Assembly (NCBI GenBank): GCA_028564675.1
Contig: JAOVVO010000042.1
Coordinates: 174,617 to 238,616, forward strand
Source: Onchocerca lupi
Taxonomy: Eukaryota > Nematoda > Chromadorea > Rhabditida > Onchocercidae
Length of the DNA stretch: 64,000 nucleotides
Direction: 5' to 3'
Shown here: one piece after another, positions 1 to 11,500 of the stretch
Layout: every line of letters begins with the position of its first letter
How positions within the stretch are numbered: position 1 is the stretch's first letter
The notes under the pieces: model-generated
Told to the model about the DNA's origin: nothing
The model's input: only the letters and a program-made list of their open reading frames with translations
Database searches by the model: none
Program-made: the position numbers and the translations under genes

Positions 1-127
1 TCGGAGAGATTGAACGAGAAATATGTGGATAAGAAGTTCGTTCAATATTTACAAATTATATGAATTTGAAATCTTCGCGAGATTTATGAAAAGTCATTAC
101 GGGTTGCGTTAAAGCTCAGCAAATAAT

Positions 128-3100
128 ATGGAAGATTCATCGCTTTTAATTCGTGTCGGAACAGCAGTGATTTATGCTGCGTGTTCGATACTAGTTGTTT
201 TTATCAATAAAATATTGCTCACCAATTTTGGGTTTGTTTCCATTTTATTAGGCTTGAAATAAATGTTTATAATAATGAATGACAGGCACCTGCAAGTTAT
301 TGTATTTCTCCCTTTTTTTTTTCCTCGAATTCGATTTCTTTTTGCTATATATCAATGATTCTGTTTTGTACATTTGTTGAGTTCCAGATTTCCATCATTT
401 TTGATTGTTGGATTAGGACAGATGGCAGCAACTATTATAGTTCTACGGTTTGCTTCTCTTTTTGATATCGTTTCAATTCCTCCATTCGATTCATCCGTTC
501 CATTCAAAGTAAATATTCAAAAAGAAGGAATAAAGAAACGCGTATTTAGATATTTATATAAAATACTAAATAATTTTATTGCTTTTACGGATTAAATTTG
601 ATTCTTGAAAACTTATTATGTTATTTATGGCAATTTTTTGAATTCCTGTCATTTGGGTCGATTCTTTTCCAGATCTTTCCACTGCCGATCTTCTATCTTC
701 TGAATTTAATATCCGGATTGGGTGGCACACAGAGATTAAAGTATGTTTTTATCGTTTTCTAGATAATAATATTTCTTTTGCTCATTTGCAAATTTCAATG
801 TTGACGAATTGCATGTAAAACTATATTAATATTTCCAGTCTTCCGATGTTTACTGTGTTACGTAGATTTTCAATCTTAATGACAATGGTGCTGGAATATG
901 TCATACTTGGGTTAGCATTTATTTTTTCATATCTCTTTACACCATATCCTTTACATTTCGCACGTCAGAAACTTTCAAAGTATCACAGTCCTACAATTCA
1001 GTTATTTCAATTTTCCAGTGAATTAATTATCAAAATTGTTTGATATTCTTAGACCTATCATAGCTCATAGATGTATATATGCATTAGGTAACAGGATGTA
1101 TCACATCATTTTTCCAATTTATTCAGTTTTAATATTATTTTTATTCGAAAATCAGTGTCAGATCGCTGTTTACTTTTTTGTCAAATTTAAAATAGAGTTG
1201 TGAATAAAATTTTCCTAACCAAATTTTCCCTATCAGAATTTTATTTTTTTCTGCTTCCAAAATTTGGGCAAAATTTAAATGTAAAGCTGAAAATCAAACT
1301 TGAAACATTTCCATATTGGTAGATTATTTTTAGCTTTGCAGAGTGAATGCATCTTATGCAGTGAAAATCTCGGTTGCGCTAATGATCTTAGGTTCTGTGA
1401 TTGCAGCTGTGTAAGTTTATTTGAATTCTCTAATATCTTATCAAAGAGTTGCAGATTGACAACTAGATTGTGTGTTAATTCATTTGATATATGGAAGATG
1501 TCGAATCTTGAGGAATATTATTTTTTTGAATTTATTAGAGTTTTGTTATCAAGAAATATCTTGACTGAGATGATTAGGGCAATTTATACGGTGCGGAATA
1601 TAAGATGAACATTGATGTAAAAATTTCTTTGGTCTTGTCATTTTTGGATACAGAAAGCTGCTGTTTATCTTCTAGAAAAAATTTTTGATTTTTATGTGAA
1701 TAAATATAATTATAAGCTTGTTTTAAAAAAAATTGAAGAGCAGAAAGATTCTGCTTCTCAACTTTTTCTTGAGAAGTTGCTAATTAAGCAAGATTTTGAT
1801 AAAGTGCACATGAATAGTGTTATTTGTTAGTGTTTCACTGATTTATTGGAGCCGGCTTTTAGTATGAAAGCATTTGAGATGAAAAAATTGCGTGGTAGTG
1901 CAGTTTAAATAGTGAAATCCATTGCTCCTATGTTTTTAATTTATAGGTTTGATTTGACATTTGACGTTTGGGGATATTCAATGATTTTGACTAACGACAT
2001 TTGTACAGCTGCTAACAGCGTTTACATGAAACAAAAGCTTAATGCTAAGGTATCAGCCTTAGATCTTAATATTTATTATCAGTATTTCCGATATTATCTT
2101 CTTTTATTCTTGCACATTTTATAAAAAATAAACAATTTCAGAAGCTTGGTAAATATGGTCTTTTATATTACAATGCAGTATTTATGATTTTCCCTCTGAT
2201 TATTTTGGTTTGGATAAATGAAGAATTTGGAAAGGTATTGAAATTGAAGCTTACAGTGATTCATTTTGCGATGGGATTTATTGCAACATTTTTATCATCT
2301 TACTGTTTCTACCTAATTATTACTGGTGTTATTACCAATTGATCAGTATACTACTATTATTATCACTTGTTACTATTGTTAATGATTCGTTCATTTTAAT
2401 TAACTTTCTTAATTATTTGAGATTTTGGTTTGAAGATGTTCTGCTGGCTAACAAATCAACATCTTTACAGTTTGCAGTTGCTGAGATGTTTTAAACCAAG
2501 CAGCAACAAATATCTAAAATATTCGAAATTAGTGATATTAGATGCGCCTTTCTCTTTCTATTGTAATATTTCATACATAAAAACAATAATTTAAGCAGGA
2601 AGTTTCCAAATTAGAATCATTCTGAAGTGAAATGTGCTAAAATTGAAATAAATAGACTGCTTTTTAGGTACTTCAATATATAAATGCTGGAAATATGACT
2701 ATATGGGTAGTTGCTTGTTTGTTGTTTTCATTTGTTTGTGGCTTCTTGCTCAATTGTTCGATCGTTTTATGTACACATCACAACAGCGCCCTCACCACTT
2801 CATGTGTCGGTCCAGTTAAAGTGAGTTTTTATTTTCCTTAAAAAATTTTCCAAATACTTTGAGTTGTTCATTCTTTATTGTTAAGCAAAGCAGCTTGGAA
2901 TCTTTCGCGTTAAACAGCTTGAAATCTTTCTAGAGTTAAACAGCTTGGAATTTTTCGCGGTTTATATGTTTTTGGTGAATTTTTATGGTACAGTATGCCT
3001 TCAGCGAAATGAAAAGATCTGATAACCTGCTCTGTCGTTTAACATAATAAAAAGTACGATTTGACCAAAACAGCTAATTATTTTACATAGTAATGATTCT

Positions 3101-3713
3101 CCATTAAACTACACTCTAAGAAACATAAAAAATGAATAGTTTACGAGCAGCAAAAACTAAGATAAATTTGTTTTGATTTTGTAAAAATTAAGTTTGCATA
3201 GTATGAAATATAATGCAACAAATATGCTTTGCATTGAGAACAATTCAGATGAACAGATTGCATAAGGCAATGTGAAATTTAACAATGGTTATGATAAAAC
3301 ACTATTGATAGAAATCATTATTATTCATTGCATGTAGTTTAATATCAATTACATGCATGTAATTTAATATCAATTTCCAAATTGGCTTTTGTGCTTTCTC
3401 CCCTTCAAAGTGAGTTATTAAGGAGTAGTTCTTCTACAGTTAGCACTGTGAACACCATCTGCTAGAATTTAATACCAGTTTTTTTCTATTCAAACAAAAC
3501 GTGAAATTTTAGAACTTACTTGTCACTTATGTTGGAATGTTCTCCTCGAGCGATTACTTCTTTGGATGGAGTAACTTTATCGGTATCAATATCAGCATTG
3601 TGGGAAGCCTTCTTTATACTTACGTTACATTTAGAACTAGGAGAAAAAGTGCACAACAGAAGATTACTGGAACGCTACCTAAAGAAATTGACGAGCAACA
3701 ACCTCTATTGTGA
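128..3713 (+). CDS. sqv-7: UDP-sugar transporter, SLC35D / SQV-7 family, Golgi
   Basis: Nine exons join in frame: 128-231, 388-508, 673-740, 839-910, 1342-1410, 1947-2049, 2142-2234, 2668-2820, 3513-3713, giving 327 residues, the usual length for this family. The family are multi-pass Golgi membrane antiporters that import UDP-glucuronic acid, UDP-GalNAc or related nucleotide sugars for chondroitin and heparan synthesis. Visible family landmarks are the GLGGTQRLNLPMFTVLRRFS block near residues 90-108, NDICTAANSVYMKQKL in the middle, KLGKYGLLYYNA just after, and NSALTTSCVGPVKN late in the protein. The charged C-terminus (RTRRKSAQQK, ending DEQQPLL) would face the cytosol. The start at 128 is chosen because it begins a hydrophobic first segment directly in frame. 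Intron 8 (2821-3512) is long and holds two tandem repeats. The intron after exon 7 reads through in frame for about 35 hydrophobic codons. Substrate is inferred from the family only. Confidence 0.93.
2891..2963. repeat. Three imperfect tandem copies of a ~25-base unit
   Basis: Units starting CAGCTTGGAATCTTTC at 2891, CAGCTTGAAATCTTTC near 2915 and CAGCTTGGAATTTTTCGCGG at 2941 follow one another inside intron 8 of the UDP-sugar transporter gene. Copies differ by substitutions and a small insertion, so it is a decayed minisatellite. No coding role is apparent. Confidence 0.8.
3330..3378. repeat. Two tandem copies of a ~24-base unit
   Basis: GCATGTAGTTTAATATCAAT (from 3330) is followed directly by GCATGTAATTTAATATCAAT (from 3355). 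It lies in the same transporter intron as the 2891-2963 repeat. Confidence 0.8.
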
Positions 3714-5538
3714 TACCACTAAATATTCTTATATAATTTGACATGCTGAAATCATTTTCTTTTTTGCATGAAGATATGTTGGGACTTTCTGAAATTTTCA
3801 ACTTTTATTTCCATTATTCCACATTTTATGGATGATCTGGATTTTTACTTTATTTCATTTGAAAAACAGGAAAAACTATTCATTTTCATAAATTGCTTCT
3901 CTTATCCAAATAGTTTACTGTTGCTTCTTATTTTCTTTATTTACAAGTTGTGGTCGCTGTATAGACTGAATGATTGTGCGATATCTCTTGTGGGCCAAAT
4001 CGAAATGCATAAAATGTAGGAAGGTACAGCCCAACAAATCCGTGATTAAAACGGGGATCAACACAACAACAACCACAATTACAAAAGTATACAGAAAGCG
4101 GCGACTTACGGGAAACGCCAATTGAAGTCTAAAGGAAATGGTTTCTAAAGGTATGAAAATAGCAAACACATAGTCCATAATCAGAAGTTATCTATGCTCA
4201 GGAAATGAGAAGGAATGAGGAACACAAAAATTCCTAAAGCGTTTTTTGATCATTGGAGTCAAATGCTCTATCCAAACACCAGTTCATCTTGCTTATCAAA
4301 ATTATTAAAAAATCTACATGTATGTACAATAAACATTTGCTCAAAGTGTAATGAAAATCAGAATAGTATCAATCTCATTTTAAGGCGCTGTTTAATAGAA
4401 TGTGAACTTTCAATATCTGGTGAGGCTAAATTGCATTTACCATTGAAATCACAACAATTCTGCTAATCTGCAAGAGAGATATTATAGTTCGAATGAAAAT
4501 TCGTCAACGAAAAACATACAAAAGAGCTACACAGTTAACACCGAACGGCTTACTATAAGAAAGACAATATAAATACGGCAATACAAATGAAAGCAAATCT
4601 TAGTTTTTAGCATAGAAAAGTAACATACATTATTTGGAAACTTTCAAACTTGATTACAAAACGCTTTAATGAAAAAAATCGTCTCAGGAAATGCTAGATT
4701 CACAGGTTGGGGCCGAAACATGTTGAATAAAAGAACTGTCAACTTGTGTGCAAATCTCATCAACCAGTTTTCCCTTACTATTTACTTCACAGAGCAATAA
4801 TGTACTCGAGAAAAGGAACATGCAAAAATGAAAGGCATTAAATAAGCGAGCGTAAATTGAAAAACTGATACATAGTTGATACAACATTAGTTTCCTGACA
4901 GTAAATGAATATCAATGAAAATAACGGAATAATCGGGAAAGAATGCAAACAGTAAGAGATTTGTTGTTGCTTTTCGAATGAAACTATCAAAAATATTCAC
5001 CTGTAGTCTGTCTCTGTACCAAGTTTTATATCCCTCAATAACATAATTTTTGCTGCAAAACCAATATGGCCTACAAAGCGACTAACTATTTACCATATGC
5101 AAATATTATGAAAACATAATAAACCAATTATAAAACCGGTAAATAAAAAGCAGTAAATGTCCAACAATTGTAAATATAGTGAGCAACAAAAAATGCTCGC
5201 AATTCCACTTATCTAAAGTCCATCAATTAACAAATCTTAGAAAGATTAATTTTTTGACTTATTTTAAGAAGATTAGCATCACTTGATGCATTAAAAAAGC
5301 AAAAAAATTATAAATCAGCTTATTAATAATTATTACACATTTTCTATATTTGAGCATTAACGTATAGCATAAGTAAAATAAATCCATATAGCACAATGAT
5401 CCTCCTAAATCGTTATTGATTTCCCGAATTTCTTATAAAAATTACAAAAATCTTCTACAATTCATAATTTTTATTTTCTAAAAAGCATGAAGTTTTCAAA
5501 AAAAGCGATGTTATCTGTGGAGGAGTTGAAATCCGAGA
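3714..5538. other. Intergenic, 3' ends of two convergent genes
   Basis: This stretch separates the transporter (+) from the deubiquitinase (-), so it holds both 3'UTRs. Short open frames occur (for example 3768-4019 and 4215-4466) but none shows a recognisable domain, a good splice context or a homologue I know. An AATAAA near 4328 is a possible distant poly(A) signal for the transporter. Confidence 0.6.
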
Positions 5539-5544
5539 TTTATT
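5539..5544 (-). terminator. Putative poly(A) signal AATAAA of the USP gene
   Basis: TTTATT on the + strand reads AATAAA on the minus strand, 18 bases after the TGA at 5563-5565 of the deubiquitinase. The 3'UTR would then be very short. Confidence 0.5.
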
Positions 5545-5562
5545 AAGGAGGAAGCATGGGGA

Positions 5563-8500
5563 TCAATTATTACATGCGTTTTCAACGATGCTATTTTTTC
5601 CTTGAATTACAGTGCGTACTAAGATATTCAAATCATCTATGCATTTGACTTCGAGATTAGTACTTACTGCTTGTCTCAAGAGAAAAAGATCATATCCAGA
5701 ATTCCCTGCTTTGATGTTCAGTTTTGGTGCCGGCATACTTGATGGTGTCTTTTGTTCCGCTGCATCCAAAATTTTCTAAAAATGCTGGTTAAGAACCTCT
5801 CATAACTGTATGCTATAGTGAAAACAACAAATCGAAAAGAAGGGTTCGCATATCAGCTGCTAATTATACGAGTTCTGAATGATTATTATTTGATATTGAT
5901 CAGAATAAGAAATGCGACTAAATATTTGATTTTTCTAAAAAAGGAGGATCTTCTCTGTCAAATAATTATATTTGTTTTATAATTATATTTTCAACGTCTA
6001 TTTTCCAACTAAACCTATAGAATAAGAAAAAAACTGGCAGCAAGCTTCACTATTTCAAGAATTATAAGAAAACGTGAAATAACTAGATGAAATAAAAATA
6101 TTTTCGCGTTGGCTTTTATTATATAATATTAACAGTTATTCAAAACAGAAAAGATACTTGATAAACCCAAGGTACTCTCTGTAAACCATTCGAATTTGAT
6201 AGCAGTTGATTCCACATGGAAACGACATATTGGATAGTCTGCAAGCTCGATGGATATTCAAATTAGAAATTTCTCCTAATCAATTTTTTTTTTTAAAAAA
6301 AAAAGTATTCAGTCTCTTCTTTTTTTTTTTTTTTTTGATTTTTTATTTCGCTTTTTTAGTATTCATTTAAACTGCAACTTTCTACTTGTTAGAAGTCATA
6401 AAAATAAAAAAGTGAATAAATTCAACAAGTCTCACTGACCCTTTCGGAGGCTTCGTTACCCATCCTGTGTAATCGAACAATCATTGCTTTATATTCCTTA
6501 TCCAAGAAATTTTCATAGTCTGCCAAAATACTATCATCTGATTCAACACTGATATTGTCAATGAGGCGCTGACTTATCCTCTGTAATATTTTTAACTGAA
6601 CATATTGAACGGATTCAATATAAATACAATAGGAAACTTAGATTTTTAAAATTTACCTTTTCGCTGAAATATATAGATAATTAAAAATGAAAATAAGAAT
6701 TTAAAGACTCAACTTACAATAACATAAATGATAAGAAGAGCGTTGTGTACCAAACAGAAAAAAAGCTTTTGCTCTATATCGGATGACTTCACTGTCGCAT
6801 ACATATTAATTCTCTCCATCATTCGAATCGAAACACAAAGGAAACGCGATTGCTGTATGTCCATAGAAAGCATAGTCTTATTCTGCTGGCTGAAAAAAAA
6901 AAAAGTTGTTTCAAGTGCACTGACGTATGATATCATCTCTAAGCATTTGTCAAAAAAGTAAAACCGAACTGTCAACATAATATAAGTGTTGTTTATAGCA
7001 GAATCTGTAATATTTCTCAGCTATATAAATCACTCATCTACACAACGGCGCAATGGCCTTTATTCTCTCATCTTCCAATCTACTAATAGAACTCATGTGC
7101 TTTGTTTGAAGGTTGTATATGGTTATAAATTTTATGTTAATTGCCGGAATGTTGTAAGGACTAAAACTTTGTGCTTTGTTTAAAATATTTTAAGCATTAT
7201 CTCTTATTCTTTAGTTCTTGTCCTGACACCGATCTTTTGTATAACTAATGTGTGAATCTCTGCCACTAATCACCTCAAGGATAATCCAAATAAAAAGGAA
7301 GCTTTCGGGTAGCAGAATCAGTGTCAATATCAGTGCCATCAGCAACATTCAGACTTCATCGCGGACGGGCTTTCCTATATCAGTGTCCAAAAATCGAGTA
7401 GTTTGTCAACATCGGTCCCTGCTGCATCGACATATTCAGCGCGATCGGTCCCTTTCGACATCATAATTAGTGGCAAATCAGTTCCCAACCAATATCAAAA
7501 AGATTTCAACGACAGCACAAGCGACAATTCAGACAAAAGACCACTGTTAGTATCCTTTATATTTATAGTGTACTGTCCATTCTCTATATTGTTTATAATC
7601 TCGCATAAATCCAATAAAGCTATTGTTGACCTAGTGGAGTAGTGACAAAAAAATTTCCCATCCAACCAATCTTTTTCTCAACAGCATTTAAGATTCAAGA
7701 ATCGAAAATAATTACAACTCAAATAAGTCTGTCGAAAATAATCGAATCAAAAGTGGTTTCAATACTATACTTGATTTAGCGAATATAATACTAGCTTCAG
7801 TTTATGATTATTTTATTGTTTGGACCAAACAAAAATTCAAATACCTGGACGCGAGATCAATTTTTTTGACGATATCGCTCAGCACAGCTATCATTCGACA
7901 AAACACTTCATAAAGGACATGCGCATTCTGAAATGGAAGCACGAACAGCAAATCTCTGCACAGTTTGTCGGTAAAACCGAAACATTTTATAATATAATAA
8001 AATAATCAATGTATGTGTATAATAGAAATTTGTAACATTTCTCAGTCAAATGAATCATTTATCAACAAAAGTACTCCTTCGAAATCCAAGCATAAATCCA
8101 GGCATAACTCCCTGGGAAAATCGTTGTAAGATCAACAATAAGATTTCGAAGGAGTACAATTAACTTATCCTTGTTCACTCATCTTCCGATCAACTAAAGT
8201 TTGTGTGCATTACTTAAAATACTATAAATCATGCTAATTGTCTGAGATGTTATAAGGAGTAAAGCTTGTATGCATTGTTTAAAATTGTAAGCATTGTCTA
8301 TCTCTTATCCTTTGTCCTGATAACTAAATCTTTGTATAACTCATCGTAAATCATCGTCTATTACAAAACCAATGACTATCAACATCATCAACTTGCAGAA
8401 CTAGCGTATAAAAAGGAGCTTCTAGTGGTCACGACATCATTAATCAGTATTACGCCGTAGTTATTCAATAATCACTCAGTTATTCAGTGATTCCGCAGCT

Positions 8501-11500
8501 AATCAACTCAATAGTCACTCAGCTCACTCGACAATCAATACTCTTCAATTCAATTCAACTCACTTATATTCAACCATCTGTACTATACCAAACGATTAAC
8601 TGCAATCGTGATATAATTTGATTTTATTCTATTTTATAATGTAAACGAAGGAATTATTCCTCTGTCAAACAATAAAATTTTTCCCGCCAAGATTCGTCAT
8701 TGTCAGGATAAAAAATAAATTTCCTGACACGCTTACGAAAAAATTTATATATATATATATATTCACTTTAATCCCTTCAAAAACATTTAAAAAATGATCA
8801 AACTAAATTTGTAGAAGCTTAAAAGAATTCAATGTATTAAATGTAATTACGTTTAAGGAGAGCAGTGACGATGGATCATCTCCAATAAATTTCTCTACAA
8901 CTTTCTCGCAAGTTGATACCACTTTAGAATACTGCCTGAATTGCAATCTATCAAATGCAATCGAAAACTTCAAAAACTGAACAAGATGAAAAAACTGTGA
9001 AGTAAGAACCAAGACAGTGTAAAAAAAGATATCTATACCTCCTATATAAGTAAAAGCTAAACTGAAATCAATTAATTAAATCTAAAATAAACACTTGACC
9101 AGAACATCAGTCGAAGCATATACTTACGTTACATCTATATTCATTAGCATTCGTAAAATGAAAATCGATCTTGCTGGACTGCTTAACGGTATGCCGAATA
9201 TTGATGCCCAATCGATCATGTACATTAATCTGTCGATATAGAGCACATTCGACGTTTTCTGTGCTTTTTCATAATGGCCCATGTGGTTTGCAAGCAACTA
9301 AAATGAAATTGAAATCAATTCTTTTTGTTTTATCAGAACAATCTAATACTGAAAATGAAGTATAACATACCAGAAAAACTTTTGAGGAATGAATTTTGAA
9401 AAAGAAATAAGTGAAAAATCATCGCCCTAACAGATGTGAAAAAAATTTCCAACTGAAGTCTTGCCTCCTGGATTAGACTGAATGCACTTTCATCTCGCTC
9501 CAAAAACAATTCGTCCAATATATTCAAAGCATTTAATGCACTGCAATCAAACTTTTTTGAGAAAACCTAATAGATGCTGACAAAAGCTGACATAAAATCG
9601 ATATATCTGATACAATTCTAGTAAATCGTAAGTCAGTTTAAGATAAAGCAATCATATGTTGCAAGAAAATATACTAGTAGAAAAAACCCAATTAATGAAC
9701 TGAATTGTACAAAGAGCAAAAAAGAAAACAGAATTCATGTGCAACAGAAAAAGCATACAATTAAAAATACGATTTTCTTGAACAATTTTACTTTATTTCG
9801 AACTTTGAATCAATCGAGGATTCATCCATTTCACTGCAAACAATTTATGCGCTCCAAGTTTGATTATCGGAAATAATGCTAAAAATCTCTAACCTTTTTA
9901 ACATGAATAATCCGAAAAATCGTGCTGCATGTTCATAGTGTCGCTTGCACAAAGCACCAAAATCAACTGGACCTTTATAAGATACCATTTCCAGTAAATC
10001 CTGAAATTACAAACAAAAAAATTAAATTAGAAACTATAGTAGTCTTTGTTGTTTGTTTGCTTTTAAATAAGAAACTATAGTAGTTTTTGTTTGTTTGTTT
10101 GCTTTTATTTTTTTTTTCTTTTACATAAATCTTACCATGCATTTCAAGAATAAAAAAAAGTTTTAGTGGGAAAAGTACCATATCTTTGCAAGGAATGATA
10201 AGGGCTTTGTTTTTGGATTCACACATCATGGCCGGATGATCGGCATCCCATTTGATCATTTCTGCATCAAACAAAGCATTATCCGTGGAAACTTCAAGTT
10301 TCAGATCACATGGTAAACTGTCAATTAATTCGATGATCGACTGAGCTGGCTGCTTTTGCTCTATAAATACAAACAGTGTGTATTATACTACCTGCTTTAA
10401 AAAATCAAAGGTCAGATAAAGAATGAGAAGTATTTTTCGATTAAAGAATCAATATTAATTAGTACAGTAACAACCAATGATCTGAATAAATCATATCTCA
10501 AACTGAATTCATCTGTGATCAATATTTTTACATGAACATCTTATTGAACTCAGAGACTTCTGAATAGTGGAATAACTTTCGAAAATTATATATCTTTTAT
10601 TTAGTGTAACTAGACTGCTAGAAATCAACAATTTCTGAACACTAAAAAACCAATCTTGTCGATTTTTTGATTCTATACTGCTTACCAAACAGATCACAAT
10701 GCAGTTCTTTTTATGAAATGTACGAAACAATCGAAACAATTAAACAGTGATTAAACAAGCAAAGATAAAAGAGAAATAAATGAGCTCTAAACAGTAGTTA
10801 TGCAAAAGTTCTTACCTTGTCCATAAAGCACGTTTTCACATTTCTTTCTCGTATAAATTAAGCAATATGCAGAGCAAGCCCTTCTCGAGCCAAATGAATC
10901 TTCTTCAATTTGTTGCCAAGTTGCAGGTTCAACACTTTTATCATTAAATTTACGCCATGACACTTCTTTGTCCTCGGTAGTGCATAACGGGAAGCTAGCT
11001 ATATAGGCCCAGTAATGTCCAACATTTGCTTCACCTTCATGGACAATAACGCTGTGCAAATGATATGGTTCCTGCAAGAGTGTGAAGCATGAGTTATACA
11101 CTCTAACGCACATGCAAAAAGAAGTATAAAACTTTATTGCTTATAAGTAATGAAGCTATAAAAATGAAATTAATCAAAGATTTCTGAATGGAAACAACTG
11201 CACCTCTCTCATGCCATCGACATTAAAGATCGAGTCAATACTTTCTTGCAATGTATTTGCCTCTTTTTGTAGTTCTGAAATGACTTTAGCTCTAAATAAA
11301 AACAACTCTGACAGAAAAATCTAAAAATATAATTTGACAGTGTATATAAACTACTTAAAAAAATAAGATAGAATAATAAAATATTACCGAAATATTGCTC
11401 AATATCCAGTATTTCATTAGATATTGGTTTAGTGAGATTTCAGAATTTAAAAAAAAAAAAATTTATTTGTACCATCAATTCGCTTTTGGGCATTCGCTGA

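Larger units (their letters stand above)
6970..8729 (+). mobile_element. Degenerate short LTR retroelement, antisense in a USP intron
   Basis: Two diverged direct copies bracket a ~340-base interior: left 6970-7647 and right about 7985-8729. The element begins TGTCA and both copies end TGACA (7643-7647, 8725-8729), a normal LTR edge pattern. Shared landmarks in the same order are the stretch TTTGTATAACT, a TATA-like AATAAAAAGGA/TATAAAAAGGA, and AATAAA near the 3' end (7612, 8666). The interior codes only a 61-codon frame (7820-8005) of no recognised family, so gag and pol are absent. That makes it either a TRIM-like miniature element or an internally deleted BEL/Pao- or Gypsy-type copy. The copies look very diverged, so it is old. 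It is oriented against the host gene, as is usual for intronic survivors. I see no clear target-site duplication. Confidence 0.6.

Noticed and set aside
6658..6664. 7-base microexon CGAAAAG between USP exons 24 and 25
   Set aside because: It has good flanking AG and GT signals, but including it breaks the frame; direct joining of the neighbours is in phase.
7820..8005. 61-codon frame between the LTR copies
   Set aside because: Coding-like composition but no gag, protease, RT or integrase motif is visible, so no product is assigned.
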